Shown: positions 35,938-45,299, counted from the first letter of the stretch. The stretch: DNA of 64,000 nt from Actinomycetota bacterium (GCA_023488455.1 JAMDDV010000016.1:35422-99421), one strand, 5' to 3'. Program-made: numbers and translations. Notes: generated by a model not told the origin, from the letters alone.

Positions 35938-36690
35938 ATGCTTTCCCCAAAGGAGATACAGGAAAAAGAATTTAGTATGGCGGTGCGTGGTTATAACCCG
36001 CAGCAGGTCGATGAGTTTCTGGACTATCTCGTTGCGGAGTTTGAGAAGCTCATCGAGGAAAACAACCGTTTGAAATCACAGGATGAGACGGTCAAAACTG
36101 TGGATACTGATTCAGAGAAGATAAAGGTTGCGCTGCAAAATGCGCTGCTCTCAGCTCAACTTGCTGCCGAAGATATCAAGGAGAAGGCTAACCTTGAGGC
36201 CAAAAAGATAATTGAAGAGGCAAATAATAAGGTCACCATGCTGGAGCAGAATATCTTACAGGAACGCGACCGTCTGGACGAGGAAGTGAAAAATCTAAAG
36301 GCTGCAAAAGAGGAGATCGGGTACAAACTTCGTGCGCTGCTGAATTCGTATATAAAAATGCTGGATTCGCTTGAATTTGGAGGCGAGGAAGCGATGGAAG
36401 CAGAGCCACTGGTATCAGATGTCGAAAAGCCCGATGCAGCTATCCAGGTAAGTGTGGATGAAAGCACAGAGGCCGCTGCGGGCGGCGAAGTAGCTGATTC
36501 GCCGGATGAAAACCTGGACGTTATTACGAGCAGTAAGCCTGCTGGGTTAGACCATGATACTGACGTTGAAAACCTCTCTGGGCCTGAGGAAAAGGGTGGT
36601 AATCCAGTTTATATTAAGAAGAAGAACAGGATTAACATTGCACCCGATGACCTTGTAAATAAGTTTTTTGGGCCTGAGTCATCTGTCTAA
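35938..36690 (+). CDS. divIVA: DivIVA/Wag31-family polar and septal protein
   Basis: Coiled-coil protein that recognises negatively curved membrane and organises division or polar growth. The 250-residue protein begins LSPKEIQEKEFSMAVRGYNPQQVDEFLDYL, the DivIVA domain (quoted in two overlapping parts: SPKEIQEKEF and GYNPQQVDEFLDYL), followed by long coiled coil to about residue 140 and an acidic, probably disordered C-terminal tail. ATG at 35938 has CTAGGAGG just upstream. An in-frame ATG at 35881 lies within proC and is rejected. This gene ends the division run. Confidence 0.93.
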   Translation: MLSPKEIQEKEFSMAVRGYNPQQVDEFLDYLVAEFEKLIEENNRLKSQDETVKTVDTDSEKIKVALQNALLSAQLAAEDIKEKANLEAKKIIEEANNKVTMLEQNILQERDRLDEEVKNLKAAKEEIGYKLRALLNSYIKMLDSLEFGGEEAMEAEPLVSDVEKPDAAIQVSVDESTEAAAGGEVADSPDENLDVITSSKPAGLDHDTDVENLSGPEEKGGNPVYIKKKNRINIAPDDLVNKFFGPESSV

Positions 36691-36695
36691 TTGCA

Positions 36696-36723
36696 TTGAC
36701 AAATTTATCGTTGTGGCTATACT
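36696..36723 (+). promoter_or_regulatory. Sigma-70 type promoter upstream of ileS
   Basis: TTGACA at 36696-36701 and TATACT at 36718-36723 with a 16-base spacer, beginning six bases after the divIVA stop. The predicted transcript would start near 36730 and run through the T-box-like terminator before ileS. Confidence 0.75.
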
Positions 36724-36744
36724 TTTTTCAATAATAAAGCGCTG

Positions 36745-36798
36745 AAGCCAGGTTGGCATCACGGCTTTAAATCGTCCCTTTAAGAGGACGATTTTTTT
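36745..36798 (+). terminator. T-box-like antiterminator and attenuator in the ileS leader
   Basis: A terminator stem AAATCGTCC (36769-36777) with GGACGATTT (36786-36794) is followed by a T run to 36798, 45 bases ahead of ileS. Just upstream, 36750-36764 reads AGGTTGGCATCACGG, which matches 12 of 15 positions of the T-box consensus AGGGTGGNACCGCGG. AGG and ACG of this segment can pair with CCT and CGT in the 5' half of the terminator, as a T-box antiterminator would. A specifier-bearing Stem I is not apparent: the space from divIVA to here is only 60 bases and contains the promoter. Confidence 0.55.
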
Positions 36799-36843
36799 AT
36801 ATATGAAGATGCTTGCTGCTTATGCGCCATATCTGGAGGATAT

Positions 36844-39612
36844 ATGGAATATAAGGATACTCTTAACCTGCCCAGAACAGATTTCCCGATGAAGGGAAAT
36901 CTGGTCGAGCTTGAACCCAAAATTCTACAGAGATGGGAAGAGATAAACATCTATGAACTTTCCATTTCGAAGACGGTGGGCAACAAGAGTTTCATCCTGC
37001 ATGACGGTCCTCCGTATTCAAATGGTGATATACATGCCGGGCATACTTTGAATAAAGTCCTTAAGGATATGATAATCAAGTTCAAGACGATCGAAGGATT
37101 CTACTGCCCTTATATACCGGGTTGGGATAATCATGGGATGCCAATCGAGAACAAGGTGCTGGAGTCGCTACGGGGAGATAGGAAATACATTAACCCGCTT
37201 GAGCTTCGCGAGAAGTGCAGGCAGTACGCGTTGAAGTACGTTGGTGTCCAGCGTGAGCAGTTCAAACGTCTTGGCGTCAGGGGTGATTGGAATAGACCAT
37301 ATCTTACCCTTGACAGGAGCTACGAGGCTACCATAGTGAATGTGTTCTCGGAGCTTGTTGAAAAGGGCTATATCTACCGCGGTCTGCGACCCATACACTG
37401 GTGTGTTGTCTGCAGGACTGCGCTTGCAGAGGCGGAGATCGAGTACGAAGATAAGACATCGCATTCAATTTACGTCAGCTTTCCGCTTGAGGTTGATCCG
37501 GACGGCGTGCTGGGTGGCAATAATGTGAGCGCTATAATATGGACGACCACACCATGGACGATACCCGCCAATCTTGCCATCGCCGTGCACCCCCAGTTCA
37601 AGTATTCTATAGTGAATGCAAATGGCAAAAAGAAATATTTGATAGCGAGCGAACTTGTGGAGCAGGTAACCAGTGGCATCGGCTTAAAGAGTTATAGGAT
37701 TGAAGCAGAATTGCAGGGGGCAAAACTGGGGGGCGTTAAATTCAGACACCCTATATTTGAACGGAGTTCGCCTGTGGTCTTTGCTGATTATGTCACCCTT
37801 GATCAGGGTACTGGCCTTGTGCACACGGCCCCAGGGCACGGTCGTGAAGATTTTGAGACCGGCAAGAAATATGATCTTGGCGTACTCTGTCCGCTCGATG
37901 AGGATGGCATCTTTAACAGGGATGCTGGAATTTTCGAAGGCCTGAACCTGGAGGAGTGTAACCAGGCGGTGATAAGCGAGCTTTCGAAAAGAGGGAACCT
38001 ACTTGCCAGCTCAAAGATAGTGCACCAGTACCCGCACTGCTGGAGATGTCATAAGCCTGTGGTCTTCAGGACAACAGTGCAGTGGTTCATGTCCGTTGAC
38101 CACGATGGCCTGCGCAAAAGATTGCTCGATGAGATTGAGCGGGTCAGGTGGATCCCTGATTGGGGCAAGAACAGGATATATTCGATGATGTCTGAGCGTC
38201 CTGACTGGTGTCTTTCAAGACAGCGGTACTGGGGTGTGGGAATCCCGATCTTTTATTGCAAAAAATGTAATGAACCGATCATGGATGCGAGTCTGATAAG
38301 ACGGGTGGCCGACGAGGTACTGCAAAACGGTTCTGATGTTTGGTTTACGAAGAGCGCAAGCGAGATGATGCCATCTGGATATAGTTGTCCGTACTGTGAC
38401 TCGGGCGAATTTTACAAGGAGAAGGACATTCTGGATGTGTGGTTTGATTCGGGTTCGAGCCATAGAGCTGTTCTGGAGAAAAGGCCCGAGCTCGCATGGC
38501 CGGCCCAGATGTATCTTGAGGGATCGGATCAGCATCGCGGCTGGTTTAATAGCTCGCTTGTCATTGCACTTGCGACAAAAGATAGGGCACCGTTTAACGA
38601 AGTGCTGACTCATGGCTTTGTGGTGGATGAAAAGGGCAGGAAGATGGCGAAATCGCTGGGTAATGTCATCAGCCCTCTTGACATTATGAAGAGAAATGGA
38701 GCAGATATCTTGCGATTGTGGGTCGCCTCCATGGACTACCGAGGGGATGTCAGCATATCAGATGACATATTAAAGCAGGTAACGGATGCATATCGCCGCA
38801 TTCGCAACACTATAAGGTTTTTGCTCGGTAATCTTTATGATTTCGATCCGGATACTGATCAGTGCTCCTATAGTGAGCTTACGGACATTGACCAATGGGC
38901 GCTGCAACTGCTGGCACGGATTTCGGAGTCAGCGCGCAAAGCATACAAGGAATACGAATTTCACCAGGTGTATCATCAGATATTTAACTTTTGCGCAGTT
39001 GAGATGAGTTCCATATACCTGGATGTTCTCAAGGATCGACTTTATATATCATACCCTACGGATTGTGAAAGAAGATCATCGCAGACTGTGCTTTTCAGGA
39101 TCGCGCGGACGCTTTTGGTAATTCTTTCGCCCGTGCTTTCCTTCACCTGTGAAGAAGGATGGGGATATCTTCCCGACTATGCTGGTAAAATGCCAAGTCC
39201 ACAGCTTGAGGACTGGCCAGATTTCGGTGACGTAAGTTCTAATGAAGTACTAATTGGTGATTTTGATAGACTGCTTCACCTCAGGGATCGCGTATTCAAA
39301 GTGCTTGAAGAGTTGCGCGAGAAGAAGGAGATAGGAAATTCGCTTGAGGCTACCGTTTTAGTTAAAGCGAGCGAGGACCAAAAGGAATTTCTAAGCAGAA
39401 ATGCTGATACCCTTCTTGAGCTTCTGATGGTATCCGGGCTGGATTTCGAGTACTCATCGGGTTACAGCGATGGGATAAGCGTTCAGGCGCACAGATCTGA
39501 GCATGCAAAGTGTGAACGGTGCTGGAAGTACCTTGAGGGCGTAGGTGCAGATGATGAACACCTCACCCTCTGCAAGAGGTGCGCTTCGGTGGTAAAAAGG
39601 ATGATCAATTGA
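36844..39612 (+). CDS. ileS: Isoleucyl-tRNA synthetase
   Basis: Charges tRNA-Ile. The 922-residue class I synthetase has the HIGH motif as HAGH in NGDIHAGHTLNKVL near residue 63, the editing (CP1) domain with IIWTTTPWTIPANLA and TAPGHGREDFE, the KMSKS motif as KMAKS in GRKMAKSLGN, and a C-terminal zinc finger (CERCWKYL ... CKRC), marking the typical bacterial form. It has its own promoter and an attenuator-like leader, so it appears to be controlled independently of the division genes. Confidence 0.96.
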   Translation: MEYKDTLNLPRTDFPMKGNLVELEPKILQRWEEINIYELSISKTVGNKSFILHDGPPYSNGDIHAGHTLNKVLKDMIIKFKTIEGFYCPYIPGWDNHGMPIENKVLESLRGDRKYINPLELREKCRQYALKYVGVQREQFKRLGVRGDWNRPYLTLDRSYEATIVNVFSELVEKGYIYRGLRPIHWCVVCRTALAEAEIEYEDKTSHSIYVSFPLEVDPDGVLGGNNVSAIIWTTTPWTIPANLAIAVHPQFKYSIVNANGKKKYLIASELVEQVTSGIGLKSYRIEAELQGAKLGGVKFRHPIFERSSPVVFADYVTLDQGTGLVHTAPGHGREDFETGKKYDLGVLCPLDEDGIFNRDAGIFEGLNLEECNQAVISELSKRGNLLASSKIVHQYPHCWRCHKPVVFRTTVQWFMSVDHDGLRKRLLDEIERVRWIPDWGKNRIYSMMSERPDWCLSRQRYWGVGIPIFYCKKCNEPIMDASLIRRVADEVLQNGSDVWFTKSASEMMPSGYSCPYCDSGEFYKEKDILDVWFDSGSSHRAVLEKRPELAWPAQMYLEGSDQHRGWFNSSLVIALATKDRAPFNEVLTHGFVVDEKGRKMAKSLGNVISPLDIMKRNGADILRLWVASMDYRGDVSISDDILKQVTDAYRRIRNTIRFLLGNLYDFDPDTDQCSYSELTDIDQWALQLLARISESARKAYKEYEFHQVYHQIFNFCAVEMSSIYLDVLKDRLYISYPTDCERRSSQTVLFRIARTLLVILSPVLSFTCEEGWGYLPDYAGKMPSPQLEDWPDFGDVSSNEVLIGDFDRLLHLRDRVFKVLEELREKKEIGNSLEATVLVKASEDQKEFLSRNADTLLELLMVSGLDFEYSSGYSDGISVQAHRSEHAKCERCWKYLEGVGADDEHLTLCKRCASVVKRMIN

Positions 39613-39661
39613 GGTATAATTAACAAAAATCATTTTACTTTTGATCCATGAGTACCAAGAG

Positions 39662-40030
39662 ATGCTCGAAAAGAAACAGATTGAAAAGCTAAGAGAAAGT
39701 CTAGTAAAAAGGAAAAAGGAGTTACTTTCGCAATATGAAAAGCTCCAAGGGGACAGTCTGAAGATCACCCAGACGGGTGTATCGGGGGAGAGTCCATATA
39801 GCTTCCATATTGCCGATGAGGGCACGGACACCTTTGAGAGGGAACGCGATTTTACAATGGGTGACAGCCTGAAGGTTCTCATATCAAGAATAGACAAAGC
39901 GCTTGAAAAGATCGAAAATGGGACTTATGGTATATGCGAGATATGCGGTAAGGATATAGGATACGAAAGGTTAAAGGCTATTCCATTTGTGGATCTCTGT
40001 ATCGATTGTAAAAGGGAAGACCTAATTTGA
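39662..40030 (+). CDS. TraR/DksA-family zinc finger protein
   Basis: A 122-residue protein with an N-terminal coiled coil (about residues 1-90) and a C-terminal four-Cys zinc finger CEICGKDI ... LCIDCK, the layout of DksA/TraR/YocK proteins that reach into the RNA polymerase secondary channel. Acidic residues at the coiled-coil tip, needed for DksA function, cannot be aligned by eye. ATG at 39662 or TTG at 39641 are both possible starts. A TATAAT at 39615-39620 just after ileS may be its promoter. It overlaps lspA by four bases. Confidence 0.82.
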   Translation: MLEKKQIEKLRESLVKRKKELLSQYEKLQGDSLKITQTGVSGESPYSFHIADEGTDTFERERDFTMGDSLKVLISRIDKALEKIENGTYGICEICGKDIGYERLKAIPFVDLCIDCKREDLI

Positions 40031-40560
40031 TACCAGATAACAAGCCCCAGATGAACAACGGAAAGGTCTCTCTCCGCAATAAGGTATTTGTCCTTCTGAT
40101 CTGTTTCATCATCATAGGCCTGGATCAGTTCACGAAGATGCTCGTTAAGAAATACATTCCGCTTGGGGGAACCATTGATGTCTGGCAGGGAGTCTTTGAC
40201 CTGACGCATACCACAAATACGGGCGTGGCATTCGGCCTGCTTCAAAACAGGCAATCATTCGTCCTGTTTTCTTCGATAATAGCTATCGTGCTAATAGTGC
40301 TCTTTCTGTTTAAAATCCAGCATAACATGCTGTCCATTTTTGGACTGGGTTTGACGCTTGGAGGGGCACTTGGTAATATGATCGACAGGATCTTCCTTGG
40401 AAAGGTGACCGATTTTCTCAACTTTGCATACTGGCCCACATTTAATGTTGCTGATTCGGCTGTTGTCGTAGGATTTTTTTTGCTGGCTCTGTTTTTAATC
40501 AGAGGGCCAGCAAATAGTTCCAGGGCTGGTGAGCGAGCAGATGGAAATCAGATCTTGTAG
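40027..40560 (+). CDS. lspA: Lipoprotein signal peptidase
   Basis: Aspartyl peptidase that cleaves prolipoproteins at the lipobox Cys. The 177-residue protein has four membrane segments, the motif GLDQFTKMLV, NTGVAFGLLQ, GALGNMIDRIFLGKVTDFLNF and FNVADSAVVVG, holding the two catalytic Asp residues. TTG at 40027 overlaps the preceding stop (TTGA). The product could process lipoproteins such as the one at 12.9 kb. Confidence 0.95.
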   Translation: MIPDNKPQMNNGKVSLRNKVFVLLICFIIIGLDQFTKMLVKKYIPLGGTIDVWQGVFDLTHTTNTGVAFGLLQNRQSFVLFSSIIAIVLIVLFLFKIQHNMLSIFGLGLTLGGALGNMIDRIFLGKVTDFLNFAYWPTFNVADSAVVVGFFLLALFLIRGPANSSRAGERADGNQIL

Positions 40561-41506
40561 AAAAGAGATAACCGTCAATCAAGGCCAGGCGGGCAAGAGG
40601 TTGGACGTCTTTTTAAGCGAAAACTATCCTGAGATATCAAGGAATGTCTTTCAGTACCTGATCACCTCACAAAAGGTCTTTGTAAACGGTAGGAAAGTGA
40701 ACAAGAGCCATATATTGAGCGCTGGTAATGAGATCAGATTTGAGATCCCGCTGCAATCTGAGATTTCACCTGCTGCCCAGGATCTTCCCATTAAGATAGC
40801 TTTTCAGGATCAGTATCTGGCTATATTGTCCAAGCCAGCAGGTATGGTCGTACACCCGGCAACAGGCCATCTGGACGGCACGCTTGTAAATGCAATACTG
40901 TACCACCTGAGGGACATCAATTTCGTTTCAGGAGAGGGGAGGCCCGGGATCGTACATCGACTTGATAAGGACACGTCAGGCCTTCTGGTGGTTGGAAAAA
41001 ACGAATATGCCGCCTCAAAGCTAATTGAGATGATGAAAGCAAGGGAAGTAACAAAGATCTATGCCGCGCTTGTCAGAGGCCATGTCGAGCCGATGCAGGG
41101 AGAGGTTGACCGCAGCATCGGCAGAAGCCCAAGGAACAGGCTCAGGATGACAGTGCTGGCGGACGGCAGGGAGGCAAGAACCTGGTATGAAGTTGCTGCA
41201 AGGTTTGAGCGGTATGATCTGCTAAAGATAAGGATAGAGAGCGGCAGGACTCATCAGATTAGAGTGCATATGAGCTTTATGGGCCATCCGGTCGTCGGCG
41301 ACGTGATATATGGTGGGGTGGATGAGAATACGCGTAAGTTCGACTTGCACAGGCAGTTTTTGCACTCGTGCTTTATCGGATTTAAGCACCCTTTCACAGG
41401 TGAGCAGGTTGCGGTCTGGGATGATCTCAGCCCCGAACTTGTTGATTTCCTGCGGAAAGCCTGCGCGTATGAATTACATGAAATCAGAGCAGTTTTTGGC
41501 GAATAA
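40529..41506 (+). CDS. rluD: RluD-family 23S rRNA pseudouridine synthase
   Basis: Isomerises specific uridines in 23S rRNA. The 325-residue protein has an N-terminal S4 RNA-binding domain (GKRLDVFLSENYPEISRN), a catalytic Asp in RPGIVHRLDKDTSGLLVV near residue 145, RTHQIRVHMSFMGHPVVGD and LHRQFLHS. GTG 40529 lies 32 bases inside lspA; an ATG at 40541 is the alternative. The lspA-rluD pairing is common in Gram-positives. Exact target site (RluD versus RluC or RluA) cannot be settled by sight. Confidence 0.9.
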   Translation: MSEQMEIRSCRKEITVNQGQAGKRLDVFLSENYPEISRNVFQYLITSQKVFVNGRKVNKSHILSAGNEIRFEIPLQSEISPAAQDLPIKIAFQDQYLAILSKPAGMVVHPATGHLDGTLVNAILYHLRDINFVSGEGRPGIVHRLDKDTSGLLVVGKNEYAASKLIEMMKAREVTKIYAALVRGHVEPMQGEVDRSIGRSPRNRLRMTVLADGREARTWYEVAARFERYDLLKIRIESGRTHQIRVHMSFMGHPVVGDVIYGGVDENTRKFDLHRQFLHSCFIGFKHPFTGEQVAVWDDLSPELVDFLRKACAYELHEIRAVFGE

Positions 41507-41509
41507 CTG

Positions 41510-41537
41510 TTGACTTTGTGGGCGTTACGTTGATAAT
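41510..41537 (+). promoter_or_regulatory. Promoter of the pyr operon
   Basis: TTGACT at 41510-41515 and GATAAT at 41532-41537 with a 16-base spacer, directly after rluD. The transcript would start near 41544, just ahead of the PyrR-binding element. Confidence 0.75.
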
Positions 41538-41546
41538 ATCACTAAA

Positions 41547-41576
41547 CCTTTAAAATGGTCCGGGAGGCTAATAAGG
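41547..41576 (+). promoter_or_regulatory. PyrR-binding RNA element (anti-antiterminator)
   Basis: The leader reads CCTTTAAAATGGTCCGGGAG followed by GCTAATAAGG. This follows the PyrR binding loop of Bacillus pyr leaders (CCTTTAA...GTCC-G-GAGGCT...AAGG), with the closing CCTT/AAGG helix and the GTCC and GAGGCT bulge/loop elements. UMP-bound PyrR would stabilise it and favour the terminator that begins eight bases later. Confidence 0.85.
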
Positions 41577-41583
41577 GATGATG

Positions 41584-41619
41584 AAACTTCATGCAACTGA
41601 TGTGCATGAAGTTTTTTTT
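41584..41619 (+). terminator. pyr operon attenuator terminator
   Basis: A perfect 12-bp stem, AAACTTCATGCA (41584-41595) with TGCATGAAGTTT (41603-41614), a seven-base loop and a T run to 41619. It lies between the PyrR element and pyrR, so transcription of the operon should stop here when pyrimidines are abundant. Confidence 0.93.
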
Positions 41620-41683
41620 GTGTCACGAGTTTACGGGCCTGCCAGTGGATCTAATCAATTGGCTTTTATTATATGGAATAGCT

Positions 41684-42220
41684 ATGCCTGAGACGGAAAA
41701 AGCACAGATAATGGACGCAAGTGAGATGGCGAGAGCGATACTCAGAATATCGCACGAGATCATTGAGAAGAATCAAGGTTGCGGAAACATCTGTCTTGTC
41801 GGGATCCGCAAAAGAGGAGTTCCGCTGGCCACAAGGATCGCAAAAAATATCAGAAAGATAGAAGGCTGTGATATCCCCGTTGGGATACTTGACATCACAT
41901 TTTATCGCGATGATTTGAGAGTAAACCCGCACCCGATTGTACAGGGAACTGAGATCAACTTTGATATAAACAACCTGGACGTAGTCCTGGTTGATGATGT
42001 GCTCTATACCGGGCGTACAATCCGCGCTGCGCTGGACGCTCTCATGGATTTCGGCAGGCCCAGGTCCATCCAACTCGCGATACTTGTGGATAGAGGGCAC
42101 CGCGAGCTACCGATCAGGCCAGATTATGTGGGTCGGAATGCACCCACCTCAGCGAAAGAGCGGGTTAGGGTTCACCTGGAGGAGATCGATGGAGAGGATA
42201 AAGTGGTCATCACGGAATGA
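41684..42220 (+). CDS. pyrR: Pyrimidine operon attenuator and uracil phosphoribosyltransferase PyrR
   Basis: UMP-sensing RNA-binding regulator of the operon, often with weak UPRTase activity. The 178-residue protein has the N-terminal [18 protein letters not shown] and the PRPP loop [18 protein letters not shown]. The ATG at 41684 gives the normal PyrR length (about 180). An in-frame ATG-like extension to 41591 would be read through the attenuator stem and is rejected. Its end overlaps pyrB by four bases (ATGA). Confidence 0.94.
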   Translation: MPETEKAQIMDASEMARAILRISHEIIEKNQGCGNICLVGIRKRGVPLATRIAKNIRKIEGCDIPVGILDITFYRDDLRVNPHPIVQGTEINFDINNLDVVLVDDVLYTGRTIRAALDALMDFGRPRSIQLAILVDRGHRELPIRPDYVGRNAPTSAKERVRVHLEEIDGEDKVVITE

Positions 42221-43167
42221 ATGCTGAAATCGTCATACCCAACCTTTCAGGAAGGAACATAATCAGCATAAATGACCTGAAATGTGATGAGATATCTCTT
42301 ATCCTTGAAACCTCGAAATCGTTTCTTGAGGTGAGCAAGAGAGAGATAAAAAAGATACCCACTCTGCGTGGGAAAACGGTAATTAACCTGTTCTACGAAC
42401 CAAGCACAAGGACGCGCACCTCTTTTGAAATCGCGGGCAAACGGCTTTCTGCAGATGTCATAAATATAAGCGAGAAATCAAGTGCTGCTGTAAAAGGCGA
42501 AACGCTTTCCGATACCTCGAAGACCATAAATGCGATGGACGCTGATGCGTTGATAATCCGACACCCGCTGTCGGGCTCTCCGTACATCGTCGCAAAGAAC
42601 ATTAACTGTCCTGTAATTAATGCTGGCGATGGCTGTCATGAACACCCAACCCAGGCATTGCTTGACCTGTTCACCATCAAACAGCGGCTCGGGTTTATCA
42701 GAGGACTTAAGGTTGTGATTGTTGGTGATATCCTGCACAGCAGGGTGGCAAGGTCCAATATCCTTGCTTTTACAAAGATGGGGATGGGGGTTACGGTGGT
42801 CGCCCCGCAGACACTCATCCCTAAGGATGTGCAGAAGCTCGGTGCGAAGGTCACTTCGGATTTTGATGAGGTGATAGGCGATGTGGACATAATATACATG
42901 CTCAGGATTCAACTTGAGAGGATGAGCAGGGCATATTTCCCGTCCATAAGGGAGTACTGCAGATATTATGGACTGAACCTTAGTAGGTTGAAAAAAGCAA
43001 AAGAGGGTACGCTTGTCATGCACCCCGGTCCGATAAACAGGGGGATCGAGATAGAGAGCGAAGTGGCAGACCTCGCACAGAGCACAATTGTTGAACAGGT
43101 GACGAGCGGTGTCGCTGTGCGGATGGCAATTCTTTACCTGATCTTAAGTGGTGAGCCAGTTGAATAG
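42217..43167 (+). CDS. pyrB: Aspartate carbamoyltransferase catalytic subunit
   Basis: Forms carbamoyl-aspartate, the second step of UMP synthesis. The 316-residue protein has the carbamoyl-phosphate motif [13 protein letters not shown] near residue 53, [17 protein letters not shown], and [13 protein letters not shown]. No regulatory subunit pyrI is adjacent. It overlaps pyrC by 20 bases. Confidence 0.96.
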   Translation: MNAEIVIPNLSGRNIISINDLKCDEISLILETSKSFLEVSKREIKKIPTLRGKTVINLFYEPSTRTRTSFEIAGKRLSADVINISEKSSAAVKGETLSDTSKTINAMDADALIIRHPLSGSPYIVAKNINCPVINAGDGCHEHPTQALLDLFTIKQRLGFIRGLKVVIVGDILHSRVARSNILAFTKMGMGVTVVAPQTLIPKDVQKLGAKVTSDFDEVIGDVDIIYMLRIQLERMSRAYFPSIREYCRYYGLNLSRLKKAKEGTLVMHPGPINRGIEIESEVADLAQSTIVEQVTSGVAVRMAILYLILSGEPVE

Positions 43168-44491
43168 GAAAATCCTAAAGGGCGGGCTGATATTTAATAT
43201 AGAGAAAAAACGCAAGTTCGTTGCTGATATCCTGATAGAAGGAAACTCGATTATGGAGATATCCGACGACTTGAACGATGACCGCGCAGAGGTCATTGAT
43301 ATGAGGGGAAGATGGCTCATGCCAGCGTTCATCGATCCTCACGCTCACCTGCGCGAGCCCGGTCGCGAGGACGAGGAGACTATAGAAAGCGGGATAACTG
43401 CAGCGATTAACGGCGGCTTCTGTGCTGTTGCTTGTATGCCAAACACAGATCCCGCCATTGATGATCCGTCCATCCTCAAGTTTGTGCTGGATAAGTCCAG
43501 GCGATTCTGTCCGCAGTTCAGGTTGTTGCCAATAGCTGCGATAACGCGGGGAAGAGAAGGCAAGGAGCTATCGGAGATCGGACTTTTGAAGAGTGCAGGC
43601 GCCGTTGCCTTTTCCGATGATGGGAGTTCTGTTGTTGATACCTACGTAATGAGAAGAGCTCTGGAGTACGGAAACAGTTTTGGGGTGTTGTTCATATTAC
43701 ACGAGGAGGATCTGCTCTTAAGCCAGGGTGGTCAAATGCACGAAGGCTACTATTCCACTTTGCTTGGCTTAAAGGGCATACCGTGGACTGCGGAGGCGAC
43801 GTTCATCGCCCGCGATCTGTTACTTGCACTGGATTCAGGATCAAAGGTACATTTCGCACATGTCAGCAGTGCAAGGTCGGTTGAAATAATTAACTTTGCT
43901 AAGAATATGGGGGCGGATGTGAGCGCTGAGGTCAACTTTCATAACCTTGTCTTTTGCGATGAGGACCTGAAGAGCTATGACACAAATCTTAAAATAAACC
44001 CGCCCATGCGAAGCAGCGATGACCGTGAAGCGCTGATCGCTGCAGCAAGGAGCGGGCAGATCAGCATGATATGCAGCGATCATGCCCCTCATGCCAGCCA
44101 TGAAAAGGAGCTTGATTTCGATCTTGCTCCATTTGGTGCCATCGGCCTGGACCTGATGCCGGTCGCAGTCTTCTCTGAGCTGGTCTTTAAGAAGAAGCTC
44201 GATGAATTTCGTGCAATAGAGATGATGACTTCTGAGCCCGCAAAGCTGTTTGGCTTGGGAAGTGTTGACACAATAGCAGGTTCGATCGCAAATATTGCAG
44301 CAATAGACCCAAATGCCGAGACGGTGGTTGATATTAAATTCCTGCAATCAAAAAGCAAAAATACGCCATTTCTGGGCAAAAAATTGAAGTCATCCCTGAC
44401 TGACCTCTTCCTGGCGGGAACTCAGGTCAAGAAAAATGGTGAGGTATTAATTCAGTTATCGAAAAGCAAAGTTGAAATCGATCCTAAGTGA
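43148..44491 (+). CDS. pyrC: Dihydroorotase
   Basis: Cyclises carbamoyl-aspartate to dihydroorotate. The 447-residue amidohydrolase has the metal-binding DPHAHLREPGREDEETIESG (quoted DPHAHLREPG), AVACMPNTDP, a late CSDHAPHAS with the conserved Asp and His, and a C-terminal beta composite domain. It is a class I (PyrC/CAD-like) dihydroorotase. Start GTG at 43148, with GTG 43151 and TTG 43160 as near alternatives. No carA or carB lies between this gene and pyrK, where they often sit. Confidence 0.95.
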   Translation: MVSQLNRKILKGGLIFNIEKKRKFVADILIEGNSIMEISDDLNDDRAEVIDMRGRWLMPAFIDPHAHLREPGREDEETIESGITAAINGGFCAVACMPNTDPAIDDPSILKFVLDKSRRFCPQFRLLPIAAITRGREGKELSEIGLLKSAGAVAFSDDGSSVVDTYVMRRALEYGNSFGVLFILHEEDLLLSQGGQMHEGYYSTLLGLKGIPWTAEATFIARDLLLALDSGSKVHFAHVSSARSVEIINFAKNMGADVSAEVNFHNLVFCDEDLKSYDTNLKINPPMRSSDDREALIAAARSGQISMICSDHAPHASHEKELDFDLAPFGAIGLDLMPVAVFSELVFKKKLDEFRAIEMMTSEPAKLFGLGSVDTIAGSIANIAAIDPNAETVVDIKFLQSKSKNTPFLGKKLKSSLTDLFLAGTQVKKNGEVLIQLSKSKVEIDPK

Positions 44492-45299
44492 ACGGTGCCT
44501 TGTATTAGAAAATTCAAGACCTGCGTCTGATATTTGTCTTTTAAGACTGAAATCAAGCAGAATCTCAGTGCAGGCAGATTCGGGACAGTTCGTCAGCGTT
44601 CTCGTGAAGGTAAGACCTGATCTGGTCCTACGAAGGCCGTTTTCAGTCCTTGATTGCAGACCTGGTGAGAACATTGAGATTTTGATCAGGATAGTAGGGC
44701 CAGGTTCATCTGCCATATCCCAATCATCGGTTGGAGAAGAGATTGATCTGATCGGTCCTCTGGGCAACCCCTTTCGGATATCAGACGATCTTAACGATCA
44801 TGTGCTGATTGCAGGTGGAATTGGTATTGTTCCTATCTTCTTTCTTTTGAAAAGGATGTCTGCATATGGATTGAGACCCATACTATTTTACGGGGCAAAA
44901 AGCGCCGATTCGCTGATATTAAGAGAGAGAATAGGAGAGTTCAAATTGCAGGTAGAATACAGTACCGAGGACGGTTCGTTTGGTTATGGTGGGCTGATTA
45001 CGGAATGCGCTGCGCTGGCTTTAAAAAATATTGCAGTAGGAGCAGGCAAAGATATAACGAATTGCAAGCACAGGACAGCAATATATGCATGCGGGCCCAG
45101 GGATATGCTAAAAGACATCATCAGTAAATTTGGAAGAGGCAGAGATGTCCAGATATGTCTCGAAGAGATGATGGCTTGTGGAGTTGGTGCATGTCATTCG
45201 TGCGTGGTCAGGCGTAATAAGGGTATCGAAGGAGATGGATACCTGCTAGTCTGTAAAGACGGCCCAGTATTCTTCGCTGATGAGGTGGATATTGGCTGA
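44472..45299 (+). CDS. pyrK: Dihydroorotate dehydrogenase electron transfer subunit
   Basis: FAD and [2Fe-2S] subunit that passes electrons from PyrD to NAD+. The 275-residue protein has an N-terminal FAD domain with RRPFSVLD (the FAD-binding RxYS-like motif), the NAD site GGIGIVPIFFLLKRM, and the iron-sulphur Cys cluster in CLEEMMACGVGACHSCVV ending with LLVCKDGPVF. Its presence shows that PyrD is the NAD-linked class 1B form. TTG start 20 bases inside pyrC. Confidence 0.94.
   Translation: MKSILSERCLVLENSRPASDICLLRLKSSRISVQADSGQFVSVLVKVRPDLVLRRPFSVLDCRPGENIEILIRIVGPGSSAISQSSVGEEIDLIGPLGNPFRISDDLNDHVLIAGGIGIVPIFFLLKRMSAYGLRPILFYGAKSADSLILRERIGEFKLQVEYSTEDGSFGYGGLITECAALALKNIAVGAGKDITNCKHRTAIYACGPRDMLKDIISKFGRGRDVQICLEEMMACGVGACHSCVVRRNKGIEGDGYLLVCKDGPVFFADEVDIG

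Noticed and set aside
41591..41683. Longer N terminus for PyrR beginning inside the attenuator
   Set aside because: The first codons would be read from the terminator stem, and PyrR proteins start at about the ATG at 41684.
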